NCBI GenBank assembly: GCA_963790505.1
Contig: CAWBOT010000005.1
Span: forward strand, 496,001-560,000
Length of the DNA stretch: 64,000 nucleotides
Direction of reading: 5' to 3'
DNA from: Acidisarcina sp963790505
GTDB taxonomy: Bacteria; Acidobacteriota; Terriglobia; Terriglobales; Acidobacteriaceae
The notes under the pieces are model-generated. The model saw only the letters and a list, made by a program, of their open reading frames with translations, had not been told where the DNA came from and searched no databases. This document shows positions 4,842 through 13,526 of the stretch, in pieces. The translations under genes and the position numbers were made by a program. How positions within the stretch are numbered: position 1 is the stretch's first letter; each line of letters starts with the position of its first letter.

Positions 4842-7280
4842 CTACTCGTAACGGATCGCCTTCGCGGGATCGATGTGCGTGGCGCGGCGGGCGGGAAGCC
4901 AGCAGGCGAAGAGTCCGACGGCGGAGAGCAGGGCGGCGACGGTGAGGAAGACGACCGGGTCGCGAGGCGAGGCGCTGATATGCAGACTGCTCATGACGCG
5001 GACAGCGGGGATTGCGGCGGCGGCGCCGAGAAGCAGTCCGGCGCCAACCTGCCACACGCCGCGAGTCATCACCAGGGCGAGAATGTTACGCGAGGTTGCT
5101 CCGAGTGCCATGCGCACGCCGATCTCCTGGGTGCGGCTGTTGGTCGCCTGGGCGATCACTGCATAGATGCCGACCGAGGCCATGACCAGGCCGATGAGCG
5201 CGAAGCCGGAGAAAAGTTTGGTGAAGAGGTGCAGGAACCATTGCTGGTGGTCGACGGCTTCGGTCATCGTCCAGACCTGGCGCAAGGGCAGGTCCTGATC
5301 GAGACTTTGCACGGCTGAGCGAACGGCGGCGGCCGGATTGTTGCCGCTGGAGCGGAGGACGAGCGCCATGCTGTTCCAGCCTTCCTGCTGGTAAGGGAGG
5401 AACATCAGCGGTTTTGGCGACGGGTCGTCGAGTTGCTGGATGATGTTGGCCGAGACGCCGACGACGGTGATCCATTCGTTTGCTTTGGCGCCCGTTTCCT
5501 TATTGTTGCTCGGCTCACTCTTGCCCGGGTCATAGAGGCGGAAGCGCTTGCCGAGCGCGGATTGGTTGGGCCAGAAGTGTTCAGCGAATTCCTTTGTAAG
5601 GATGGCGGTTTTGCGGCCGGGTGCGCCGTCCGTTTGTTGGAAATCCCGCCCCTGCAGAAGCGGCAGGTTGATCGCGTCGAGATATCCGGGAGACTGGACG
5701 AGGAACCATATATCCGGGCGATGGGCAGGGTTATCGATGGTGGAGCGTTCGATCTCGATCTGCCGGCTGTTGTAACCGAGGCCGGGCATGTCTGAGGCGA
5801 GTGCAACGTGGGTCACGCCGGGGATTGCTTTGAGGCGTGGCAGCAGTTGGTCGAAGAAGCGCTGGCGAGCGTCGGTGTCAGAGTAACGGTCTTCGGGAAG
5901 ATCAACGCGGGCGGACATGAGCTGCTCGGCGGGAACGGAGCGGTTGGCGGAGAGGTTCTCGACGATGCTGTGGACGAAGACTCCGGCGCCGGTGAGCAGG
6001 ACGAGGGTGAGGGCGAATTGCAGGACGACGAGGGTGCCGGCGAGCCTGCCTCCGCGATGCTTGCCGACGCTGCGCGCGCCCTCTTTGAGGACTTCGTTCA
6101 ACTGGACACCCGAGGTGCGCAGCGCGGGAGCAAGGCCGAAGAGCAAACCGCTGAGAATGCACAGCGCGGCGAAGTAGCCGAAGACGGCGAAGTCCATGTG
6201 GAACTGCACCCAGTAGGGCTTGCCGACATCCTGCACAGAGAGGTTGAACCAGCGAACCCCGAAGAAGGCGAGCGCGAGGCCAAGTGCACCGCCAAGAGTG
6301 CTGAGCAGGACACTTTCAATGAGGAGTTGGCGGATGAGGCGCCAGCGAGAAGCGCCGAGAGCGGCGCGGATGGAGATCTCACGCTGGCGGGTCATGGCGC
6401 GGCTGAGCATCATGTTGGCGACGTTGGCACAGGCGATGAGCAGCACGAAGCCGACGGCAGCGAGCATGAGGAGAAAGACCATGCGGATATTTCCGCCGTT
6501 ATAGCGTTCCTGAAAGGTCTCGACGGTCACGCCGATATCTTTGTTGGTGTCGGGGTATTGAATCGCGAGGCGTTTGGCGATGGTATTCAGGTCGACGCCG
6601 GCCTGCGGGCGGGTGACTCCCGGTTTGAGCATTCCGAAGAGCTCGAGCGGCCGTTCGCTGCGCTTTTCCAAATCGGCGGTGGGCGGCAGGGCCATCCACA
6701 TCTCGGCGGTGGTTGGGAACTGGAAGCCTTCGGGCATCACGCCGATGATCGTGGCGGGTTTTGCGTCGACTCGGACCTGGCGGCCGATGACGGTAGGAGA
6801 GCTACCGTAGCGATCTCTCCAGATGGCATAGCCGAGCAAGACAACTGGTTCGGCGCCGGCCGTGTCATCGGCGGGAAGAAAACCGCGGCCGAGAACCGGC
6901 GGAATGTGAAGCATCTCGAAGATGCCGGAGGAGGCGCGCTCAAGGTGGTAGCTCTGGGGAGGATTGCCGCGCTCGCTGAGCACACCATTCTCGTCGCTGG
7001 CCGCCTCGATGGCCTCGAATGATGAGCTCTGGGCACGATAGTCGCGGAAGTCAGGATAGGAGACGCGCATTGCCTGGTTGCTCTGGGTGAGGTTGCGGTC
7101 GCGAATAGAGACCAGCCGCGCGCCGCCGGGAACGGGGACAGGCTTGAACAACGCGCCGTTGACCAAGGTGAAGATCATGGTGTTGAGGCCGATGCCCAGG
7201 GCGAGAGTCGCGACAACGGCGGCCGAGAACCAGCGATGGGAGAGGACCATCCGCAGAGCGAAGCGCAGGTCGTTTGCCAT
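4842..7280 (-). CDS. ADOP-family ABC transporter permease (FtsX/MacB type)
   Basis: The 812-residue protein begins MANDLRFALRMVLSHRWFSA, the typical start of acidobacterial duplicated orphan permeases. It has two MacB-like periplasmic domains, each followed by an FtsX three-helix block. The first block lies near residues 285-430 with the motif ANVAN..LSRA..RQREISIRAALGA. The second lies near 680-812 with TQEIGVRMALGA and ends AKAIRYE. No ATPase gene is adjacent, as usual for this family. The frame is open upstream to 7610, but that part overlaps the preceding gene and is arginine-rich, so the ATG at 7280 is used. It follows the beta-barrel-like gene by 53 bp and probably ends that operon. Its substrate is unknown; MacB relatives act in mechanotransmission rather than classical transport. 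Confidence 0.9.
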   Translation of the reverse strand: MANDLRFALRMVLSHRWFSAAVVATLALGIGLNTMIFTLVNGALFKPVPVPGGARLVSIRDRNLTQSNQAMRVSYPDFRDYRAQSSSFEAIEAASDENGVLSERGNPPQSYHLERASSGIFEMLHIPPVLGRGFLPADDTAGAEPVVLLGYAIWRDRYGSSPTVIGRQVRVDAKPATIIGVMPEGFQFPTTAEMWMALPPTADLEKRSERPLELFGMLKPGVTRPQAGVDLNTIAKRLAIQYPDTNKDIGVTVETFQERYNGGNIRMVFLLMLAAVGFVLLIACANVANMMLSRAMTRQREISIRAALGASRWRLIRQLLIESVLLSTLGGALGLALAFFGVRWFNLSVQDVGKPYWVQFHMDFAVFGYFAALCILSGLLFGLAPALRTSGVQLNEVLKEGARSVGKHRGGRLAGTLVVLQFALTLVLLTGAGVFVHSIVENLSANRSVPAEQLMSARVDLPEDRYSDTDARQRFFDQLLPRLKAIPGVTHVALASDMPGLGYNSRQIEIERSTIDNPAHRPDIWFLVQSPGYLDAINLPLLQGRDFQQTDGAPGRKTAILTKEFAEHFWPNQSALGKRFRLYDPGKSEPSNNKETGAKANEWITVVGVSANIIQQLDDPSPKPLMFLPYQQEGWNSMALVLRSSGNNPAAAVRSAVQSLDQDLPLRQVWTMTEAVDHQQWFLHLFTKLFSGFALIGLVMASVGIYAVIAQATNSRTQEIGVRMALGATSRNILALVMTRGVWQVGAGLLLGAAAAIPAVRVMSSLHISASPRDPVVFLTVAALLSAVGLFACWLPARRATHIDPAKAIRYE

Positions 7281-7333
7281 AAAGGCGGATACGGAGGCGA
7301 GCGGGGAATCGTTCCGGCAAAGTCGGGGGAGAG

Positions 7334-8155
7334 CTATTCGATGTCGGGCTGTTTGATCCAGGAGAAGTGGCGACCGAGAATGCCTTTGATGATCCAGTGA
7401 TCGGTCGAGGCGGTCGCGCCGACGCCGACGCCGACGTTGATCTCCCACTTCGGGGAGACGTTGAGGTCGGTGACCACAAAGACCTGTTGCTGCTGGTTGT
7501 GGAGTGTCGCGAAGTTGCCGACTTCGCCGTAGTCGCCGTAGTATTCGATGCCGCCGCTGACGACCTTGGTGAAGTCGTAGCCCACTTTGGCGGCAGGAGC
7601 AAACTGCCACCCCTGATTTACGCTAGGGCCATGAAAGGTCCGTTCGAAGGCCGGATTTACAGCGAAATACCAACGATTGAGAGATTTATCGAAGATGGGA
7701 CGAATTTCCCACGTCCAGGTATCGGGCGAATAGACGGCGCGCTGATAGCCGACTTCGGTGGAGAGGCTCGCGCCGACGGGCCAGTGCCAGGAATCCGGCG
7801 CGCGGACACGGGGGCGAATGTGGTCGCCGACCCATTGCCAGCCGTAGCCGTCCTGGATGCTGGAGAAGACATAGAAGCCGACCTCCGACCAGTCGGTGAG
7901 GCCTTGAGTGATTTCGAGCGTCTCGTGCTGCTGGTGGTTGGTGGGGTAGACGCCGTTGATGGTTTGGGTCTGGCCGACGGCGGTGAAGTTCGAGTGCAGC
8001 TCGACCATGGTGGATTTCGGCTCGATAGTGGGTGCGCCGTAGACCTGGATTTCGTAGTTGCCTTGAGCACGGGCGCGCGCGGTGGCCATCAGGCAAAACG
8101 CAGCCAATGCAATCACCGCCCAACTACGTCGAATCTGCGTCTCCGTTTTTGGCAT
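7334..8155 (-). CDS. Exported, probably outer-membrane beta-barrel protein
   Basis: The 273-residue protein has a clear signal peptide (basic start, hydrophobic AVIALAAFCLMATARARA, cleavage after about residue 31). The mature part is rich in alternating aromatic and small residues (for example GFYVFSSIQDGYGWQWVG and GWQFAPAAKVGYDFTKVVSG), which suggests amphipathic strands. It resembles phenol_MetA_deg-like barrel proteins of unknown role that are often found beside metal or aromatic compound genes. It starts 9 bp after the multicopper oxidase stop and is therefore very likely co-transcribed with it, with the ADOP permease following. The function is inferred only from this association. Confidence 0.7.
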   Translation of the reverse strand: MPKTETQIRRSWAVIALAAFCLMATARARAQGNYEIQVYGAPTIEPKSTMVELHSNFTAVGQTQTINGVYPTNHQQHETLEITQGLTDWSEVGFYVFSSIQDGYGWQWVGDHIRPRVRAPDSWHWPVGASLSTEVGYQRAVYSPDTWTWEIRPIFDKSLNRWYFAVNPAFERTFHGPSVNQGWQFAPAAKVGYDFTKVVSGGIEYYGDYGEVGNFATLHNQQQQVFVVTDLNVSPKWEINVGVGVGATASTDHWIIKGILGRHFSWIKQPDIE

Positions 8156-8164
8156 AAAGTTTCT

Positions 8165-9505
8165 TTACGCATAGCGAAAGAGCATCATGAAGCCCATATC
8201 CATGTGGTCCTGCTGGTGACAGTGAAAGAGCGTCATTCCCGGGTTGTCGGCGGTGAAGTCGACATCGACCTCGGTTCCGGCGTCGACCAATATAACGTCC
8301 TTGACGATGCCGCGAGTCTCCAGGTTGCCGGGCAGCCGGCGAACCTCAAAGCTGTGGCGATGGAGATGGACGGGATGGTCGTCGGTGCTGTGATTCTTGA
8401 ACTGCAGCCGGTAGCGCTGGCCGCGCTGTAAGGTAACGGCGTCGGTGTTGGGAAAGGACTTGCCGTTGATCATCCAATGATCGAGAGCACCGTGTCCTGC
8501 GAATCTGGATTCGAAGACCAACGGGATCTCAATGGGCTGCGCGGATGGGGTTGACGCGGGAGATGGCGCGGCGAACTGGTAATAATTCCAGAGCAGAGTT
8601 TGCGGCTGCTGCCAGACGGGTTTGCCCGAGCTTCCCGCATATTCGACGACGATGCCCATGCCGGCAGCCTGGATGTGTTTGCGGACTTCGCCTAACACCC
8701 AGACTCCGGGGTTGCTCATCTCGACGACGGCGCAGACGCGTTCGGCAGGGGCGAGCCTGAGCATGGGGAGGCTTTGCGGCTGGGGTACGGGGTTGCCGTC
8801 CAACGCGATCACACGAAACTGATGGCCGGCGAGGGCGAGCCAATGCGGCTCGGTGGGGCTCGAGTTCAGGATATGCAGCAACACATGCTCGCCTTGCTTG
8901 ACGCGCAGCGGATCGCCGTAGCCGAGGACTCTACCGTTGACGGTAGAGAAGTTGTAGTCGGGGTTCATCGAGCCGTCGCTGCTGGCCAGGAGCTGGCCGT
9001 CCCAGTCGTGCAGGGCGAGAAAGAACTCCTGGTCGTAGCGGGCGGGACTTTCGCGCGGCTCGATCATGAGAAATCCGTGCTGGCCGGTGTACTGGCCTTT
9101 TTTTAGATCGCCTCCGGCAAAGACGTGAGTGTGATACCAGCGAAAGCCGGCTGGACGCGGGGTGAAGGTGAGAGTCGCGTGACCGCCCGGAGCGATCGAG
9201 GGCGTGCCTTCTTCCATCGCGCCGTCGACCTCAGAAGGCAGAAAGAGGCCGTGCCAGTGGACGACCTCTTCATTTGCGGTGTGGTTGGTGATGGCGATGG
9301 TGACGGGCTGGCCCTCTTTGAAGCGCAGGAGCGGCCCGGGAACCTGCTGGTTGTAGGCAGTGGTCTTGACGGAATGCTTTGCGGAGACCTGCAGCGAATA
9401 AGGCGCAATATCGAGGGTGTAGTCGACTGTGGCGAGCGCCGAGGGCATGGCCGCCGATGCTGCGGCCATGCTGCCGATCTTCAGAAGTTGCCTGCGAGTG
9501 ACCAC
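8165..9505 (-). CDS. Multicopper oxidase with Tat-type signal
   Basis: The 446-residue protein has all the copper-ligand motifs of the three-domain laccase/CueO type: HWHG at 83-86, HTH at 125-127, HPVHLHRH near 380-387 and HCHQQDHMDMGFM near 428-440. The last contains the T1 Cys and distal His. The start MVTRRQLLKIG fits a twin-arginine export signal, as expected for a cofactor-loaded periplasmic enzyme. Such enzymes couple oxidation of Cu(I), phenols or other metals to four-electron O2 reduction. The beta-barrel-like gene follows 9 bp downstream and the secreted TPR gene precedes by 95 bp, consistent with one operon. Met-rich copper-binding loops of CueO are not obvious, so a laccase-like substrate is as likely as copper. 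Confidence 0.92.
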   Translation of the reverse strand: MVTRRQLLKIGSMAAASAAMPSALATVDYTLDIAPYSLQVSAKHSVKTTAYNQQVPGPLLRFKEGQPVTIAITNHTANEEVVHWHGLFLPSEVDGAMEEGTPSIAPGGHATLTFTPRPAGFRWYHTHVFAGGDLKKGQYTGQHGFLMIEPRESPARYDQEFFLALHDWDGQLLASSDGSMNPDYNFSTVNGRVLGYGDPLRVKQGEHVLLHILNSSPTEPHWLALAGHQFRVIALDGNPVPQPQSLPMLRLAPAERVCAVVEMSNPGVWVLGEVRKHIQAAGMGIVVEYAGSSGKPVWQQPQTLLWNYYQFAAPSPASTPSAQPIEIPLVFESRFAGHGALDHWMINGKSFPNTDAVTLQRGQRYRLQFKNHSTDDHPVHLHRHSFEVRRLPGNLETRGIVKDVILVDAGTEVDVDFTADNPGMTLFHCHQQDHMDMGFMMLFRYA

Positions 9506-9600
9506 ACTCCGATGCTATAGCCATTTGGCGCAGGCCATCAAAAGCGCAGATCGTCTTCAGCGCACAGGTTTTCATTGCGTCGATTGGGCAGACCATCGAG

Positions 9601-11253
9601 CTACTTCGCGGCGAGTTGGGTGGAGGAGACGAAGTTCTTGACGTGGGCCAGTTCAGGCCGTGTCGATTGCGCGCCGTTGTCGGTCGATTTGAGGAGCGCG
9701 GCGTAGAACTGTTGTGCTTTGGCCTTGTCTCCGGTCTGCTCGGCAGCGAGTCCTGCATTGTAGAGGCCGTTGAAACGGTTGGGGCTGAGCTTCAAAGATA
9801 CTTCGTACTCGGCCAGCGCCTGCTGGGGTTGGTGGAGCTCGAGGAACATGTCGGCGAGCATCTCGCGTGCGGGGATGTCCACTTCGCCCTGGCCGACTTT
9901 GTCCTGCAGGTCGGCGGCTTCGCGCATGTGCTTGGTTGCTTCGTCGGACTTGCCGGCAGCGAAGGCGGCCCAGCCGAGCATCTCGTGACGATCGATCTGC
10001 GCTCCAGTGCCGTCGGCCATGTAGGCATCCTTGCCCTTTTTGATTTCAGCGACCAGCGCGTCAAACCTGGCGAGATCGGCCTCGGCTTCCTTTGCATGGC
10101 GGAGATGGCCATCGGCGATGGCGCGCGCCCAATAGGCTACGGTGGCGACCTGAGGGGGCGAACCGGCGGCGGGCTCGATCTTGGCCGCGGAATTCCAGTC
10201 GCGCATCTCGAGCATGTAAAAGGCGGGCATCTCGGTCTGGTAGTAGGGAACCATGCCTTCGCGATGGGCCGACATCTGAGGCATTGCGGCGATGCGGGTC
10301 AGCACCGGGGCAACTGCTTCGACCGCGGCTTTGGACTTTGCTTCCTGGCCGCTCTGCAGATAGGCGTAGGAGAGAAAGTCGTAGGAGTGGGGCTCATCCA
10401 TGATGCTGCTCTCGCCGCGCTTCTCAGCGGCCTCGGCGGCGGCGATAGAGCCGAGCTGCGACTGGATGTCCTGCGGCCACAGGCCGAGGCGGGAGTAGAT
10501 GTGGCCGGGCATATGGTAGGCATGCGAGCCGGAGGGCGCGATCGCGCCATAGTGGTCCGAGGCGGCGAGTCCATCGGCTGCCATGGCGGGGTTGTCGCAG
10601 GAGTGGATGATGTAGTGGACGACGCCGGGATTGTCGGGATACTTCGCGAAGAGCGGGGTGAGGACAGCCATCGCTTCGTGTTCGTTGGTCTGGGTGGTGT
10701 CGGTCGGCTTCTCTGAAGCCAGGAGCGACAGAGCGTAGAAAGCGCCGGCGTCGACGTCGCCGGAATTGTCTTTGTAGAGCCTAGCCATCGCTGCGGAGTA
10801 GGCTTCGATGCGCGGCTGGAAGTCGTCTTTGCCCGGCTTGAAGAAATCGCTCAACGCGGCGATGTATTCGCGTTCGCGCGGCGTCTTTGCGTTGAGAGAC
10901 TGCGCCTTCTGCATCTCCGCCCATGCCAGTTTCCGGGTCGCCTCGTCGGGGCGGTTCCAGATCTGGTGGAAGTGGCTCATGGCGATTCCCCAGTAGGCCA
11001 TGGCGCAGGTTGGATCGGCTTTCGCGATTTGTTCAAACTGAACTTTGGCTTCGGCGTACCAAAAATCGTGCAGCAGGGCGACTCCGCGATTGAACGGCGC
11101 CTGGGTTGACGGCGAGCAGGAGACGGGGAAGGAGACCACGCCGAGCTTTTCAGAGACGGCGGCATCGGCGGACGGCATGGGATGGTCCATTGCCATCTGG
11201 GCGACGGCGGGTAACGCGGTCAGGGCGAGCAGGACGGGCGCAAGTATCTTCAT
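9601..11253 (-). CDS. Secreted tetratricopeptide-repeat protein
   Basis: The protein has about 550 residues with signal peptide MKILAPVLLALTALPAVAQ, followed by a Met/His-containing linker (MAMDHPMPSAD). Several helix pairs of TPR type follow: NRGVALLHDFWYAEAKVQFEQ and CAMAYWGIAMSHFHQIWN near the start, YNAGLAAEQTGDKAKAQQFY near the end. A TTG at 11262 could extend it by three codons; the ATG at 11253 is preferred for its signal peptide. It is the first gene of the probable operon with the multicopper oxidase. Its Met/His-rich N-terminus may bind copper, which would fit the context; that is inference. Similar proteins are common and uncharacterised in acidobacteria. Confidence 0.8.
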   Translation of the reverse strand: MKILAPVLLALTALPAVAQMAMDHPMPSADAAVSEKLGVVSFPVSCSPSTQAPFNRGVALLHDFWYAEAKVQFEQIAKADPTCAMAYWGIAMSHFHQIWNRPDEATRKLAWAEMQKAQSLNAKTPREREYIAALSDFFKPGKDDFQPRIEAYSAAMARLYKDNSGDVDAGAFYALSLLASEKPTDTTQTNEHEAMAVLTPLFAKYPDNPGVVHYIIHSCDNPAMAADGLAASDHYGAIAPSGSHAYHMPGHIYSRLGLWPQDIQSQLGSIAAAEAAEKRGESSIMDEPHSYDFLSYAYLQSGQEAKSKAAVEAVAPVLTRIAAMPQMSAHREGMVPYYQTEMPAFYMLEMRDWNSAAKIEPAAGSPPQVATVAYWARAIADGHLRHAKEAEADLARFDALVAEIKKGKDAYMADGTGAQIDRHEMLGWAAFAAGKSDEATKHMREAADLQDKVGQGEVDIPAREMLADMFLELHQPQQALAEYEVSLKLSPNRFNGLYNAGLAAEQTGDKAKAQQFYAALLKSTDNGAQSTRPELAHVKNFVSSTQLAAK

Positions 11254-11376
11254 CGCGGTCAATTATATGGCGGGGATGTATGGCGTGACGAAGGGTTTCT
11301 GCTGACTGGCGCGAGGTGAGTGGGCTGAGGCGTTCTGTTGCATGCCCAGAATGCTAACCTCGAAGATGAGTTGACT

Positions 11377-12506
11377 ATGACGAGAGTTTCTCCTGCACCG
11401 CTAATTAAAGCAGGGTCCGGCGGCGATCCAGTTACAGAATTATCAGGCCTGAGCTCGGGCACACGGTTCGTGCGCGCCTGCCTGCGGCGGCCGGTCGATC
11501 GTACGCCGGTGTGGTTTCTGCGCCAGGCGGGGCGGTACATGGCGGAGTACCGCGAGGTGCGGAAGCACCATACGCTGGTCGAAATCTGCAAGCAGCCGAA
11601 GCTGGCGGCCGAGGTCACGATCACTGCCGCGGAGAAGCTGGGCGTGGATGCGGCGATCATCTTCGCCGACCTGCTGCTGCCGCTTGAGCCATGGGGCTGG
11701 ACGTTTGAGTTCTGGCCGGCGAGGGGCCGGTGGTGCATCATCCAGTGCGGACGGCGAGGACGTGCAGCGGTTGAGGATTGACCGTGCCTGCGGAGCTTGG
11801 CTACGTTGCCGCAGGCGATCGAGAGGGTCGCTGCGCATTTCACGACAGGCTGGGGATTATCGGCTTCTGCGGAGCGCCGTTTACGCTGGCGAGTTACATG
11901 ATCGAGGGCGGCGGGTCGCGGAATTACATCCACACGAAGACGATGATGTACCGGCAGCCTGCGGTTTGGCAACAGCTGTTGGACAAGCTGATCACGGTGC
12001 TGCGCGAATATGCGGCGCAGCAGGTGACGGCGGGCGCGGACGTGATTCAGATCTTCGACAGCTGGGCGGGCGCATTGAGCGTTGCGGACTATCGAGAATA
12101 TGTTTTGCCGGCGACGAAGATCCTGGTGCGGGAGGTGCAGGCGCTCGGGGTGCCGGTGATTTATTTCGGCGTCGACACGGCGAGCTTGCTGCCGGCGATG
12201 CGCGAGACGGGCGCGGATGTGCTGGGACTGGATTGGCGGGTTCCGCTCGACGAAGGTTGGCGCAACCTTGACTACTCTGTTGCGGTGCAGGGGAATCTTG
12301 ATCCGATTACGCTTTTCGCCGAGCCGGAGCTGATTCGGCGGCGGGTGCACCAGATACTTGCGCAAGCTGGGGGGCGGCCGGGGCATGTCTTCAATCTGGG
12401 CCACGGGATTGTGCCGGGAACGCCGGTAGAAAATGTGCAGGCGGTGGTCAAGTTCGTGCGGGAATTTGTGCAGCCAGCCGGGCTCGCGGGAGTTCCTCGT
12501 GGCTGA
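11377..12506 (+). pseudogene. hemE: Uroporphyrinogen decarboxylase gene hemE with several frameshifts
   Basis: HemE decarboxylates the four acetate side chains of uroporphyrinogen III. The first 115 or so codons (11377 to about 11715) are intact and include FVRACLRRPVDRTPVWFLRQ and the AGRYMAEYR substrate loop. The last 215 or so (about 11850-12506) are intact from LGIIGFCGAPFTLASYM to the FNLGHGI end. Between about 11715 and 11850 the expected sequence jumps frame about five times (GPVVHHPVRT, EDVQRLRI, VPAELGYVA, QAIERVAAHF, then LGIIGF). Each jump is repaired by adding one G to a GG or by restoring a two-base repeat. This can be real decay, but five deletions in 135 bp of an otherwise perfect essential gene suggest sequence error. 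It overlaps hemH by 8 bp. Confidence 0.9.
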
Positions 12507-13526
12507 CGTGGTTGGCAAGACTGCAATCCTGTTGCTGGCGCATGGGACGCCGGAGACGCTGGACGATATCCCTGCCTATTTGCGCAATGTGGTTAGCGGA
12601 CGGCCGATGCCGGACGCGGTGGTCGAAGAGATTCGTCATCGGTATTCGTTGATCGGGAGAAGAGTCCGTTGACCGAGATAACGATGGAGCAGGGCGAGCT
12701 GCTGTCGAAGCGGCTGGGTCTGCCGGTGTACATTGGCATGCGCAACTGGAAGCCGTATATCGCCGACGTGGGCGGACAGATGCGTGCGGACGGGATCACC
12801 TCGGCCGTGGCGATCTGCCTTGCGCCGCAGAACTCGCGGACGAGCGTTGGTCTCTATCGGCGGGCGACGTTTGCCGAGGCTGGGGATGCGATCCGGATTG
12901 AGTTTGTCGAGGGGTGGGCGGACCATCCGCTTTTGGCGAAGGCTTTCGCGGAACGGCTGATTCCGGTTCGCAAGCGGCTGGTTGCGGAGACGGGCGGCGA
13001 GGTACCGGTGCTTTTCACCGCGCATAGTGTCCCGTGCCGGACGATTCAGACTCCGGCTCCGCAGGCGGCGGCAGCGACTCCGGCGGAGCGGGAGAAGATA
13101 TTCTGGCCGGTTGCGGATCCGGCGATTCCTGATCCGTACGCGGTCGACGCGAAGACTACGGCGCGACTGGTTGCGGAGCAAGCCGGTCTGGACGAGGCGA
13201 ACTGGTTCTTTGCCTTCCAGAGCCAGGGTCAGTCGGGCGGCCCGTGGATTGGGCCGACGGTTGAGGACACATTGACTGCGCTGAGCAGGCAGGGTCACAA
13301 GGCAGTCATTGTGCAGCCGATCGGGTTTCTCTGCGATCACGTCGAGATTCTTTACGACATCGATATTGCATTTCGCGAATTTGCTGACGGGCTGGGCATG
13401 AGGCTGGAGCGGCCGGAGTCGCTGAATGGATCGTCGACGCTCACCGAGGCGCTCGCCGAGCTGAGCCATCTTGCCCTTGAGCGCCTGGCGGAGAAGACAA
13501 GCCAGGCGGTCGCCGCAGGCAGCTAA
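12499..13526 (+). pseudogene. hemH: Ferrochelatase gene hemH with one frameshift
   Basis: HemH inserts iron into the porphyrin as a late step of haem synthesis. The N-terminal piece (GTG at 12499, VADVVGKTAILLLAHGTPE) runs in one frame to RYSLIGR. The remainder (12669-13526, SPLTEITMEQG onward) is one frame away. Adding one base in the GGGAGAAG run near 12656-12663 rejoins them as LIGEKSPLTEIT, matching the family. Conserved parts include TAHSVP and the catalytic-histidine region, GGPWIGP, and a GFLCDHVEILYDID motif. A GTG at 12508 is an alternative start. It overlaps hemE by 8 bp and hemG by 1 bp (TAATG), so translation is coupled. With the frame repaired, nothing essential is missing. Confidence 0.9.

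Noticed and set aside
5808..7022. 404-codon plus-strand frame inside the ADOP permease gene
   Set aside because: It is antisense to a complete, well-recognised permease; the translation is Asp/Glu/Gly-rich low complexity caused by the GC-rich codon pattern of the other strand.
11259..12518. 419-codon minus-strand frame opposite hemE
   Set aside because: Arginine/proline-rich shadow of the hemE strand; no domain and it covers the broken part of hemE too.
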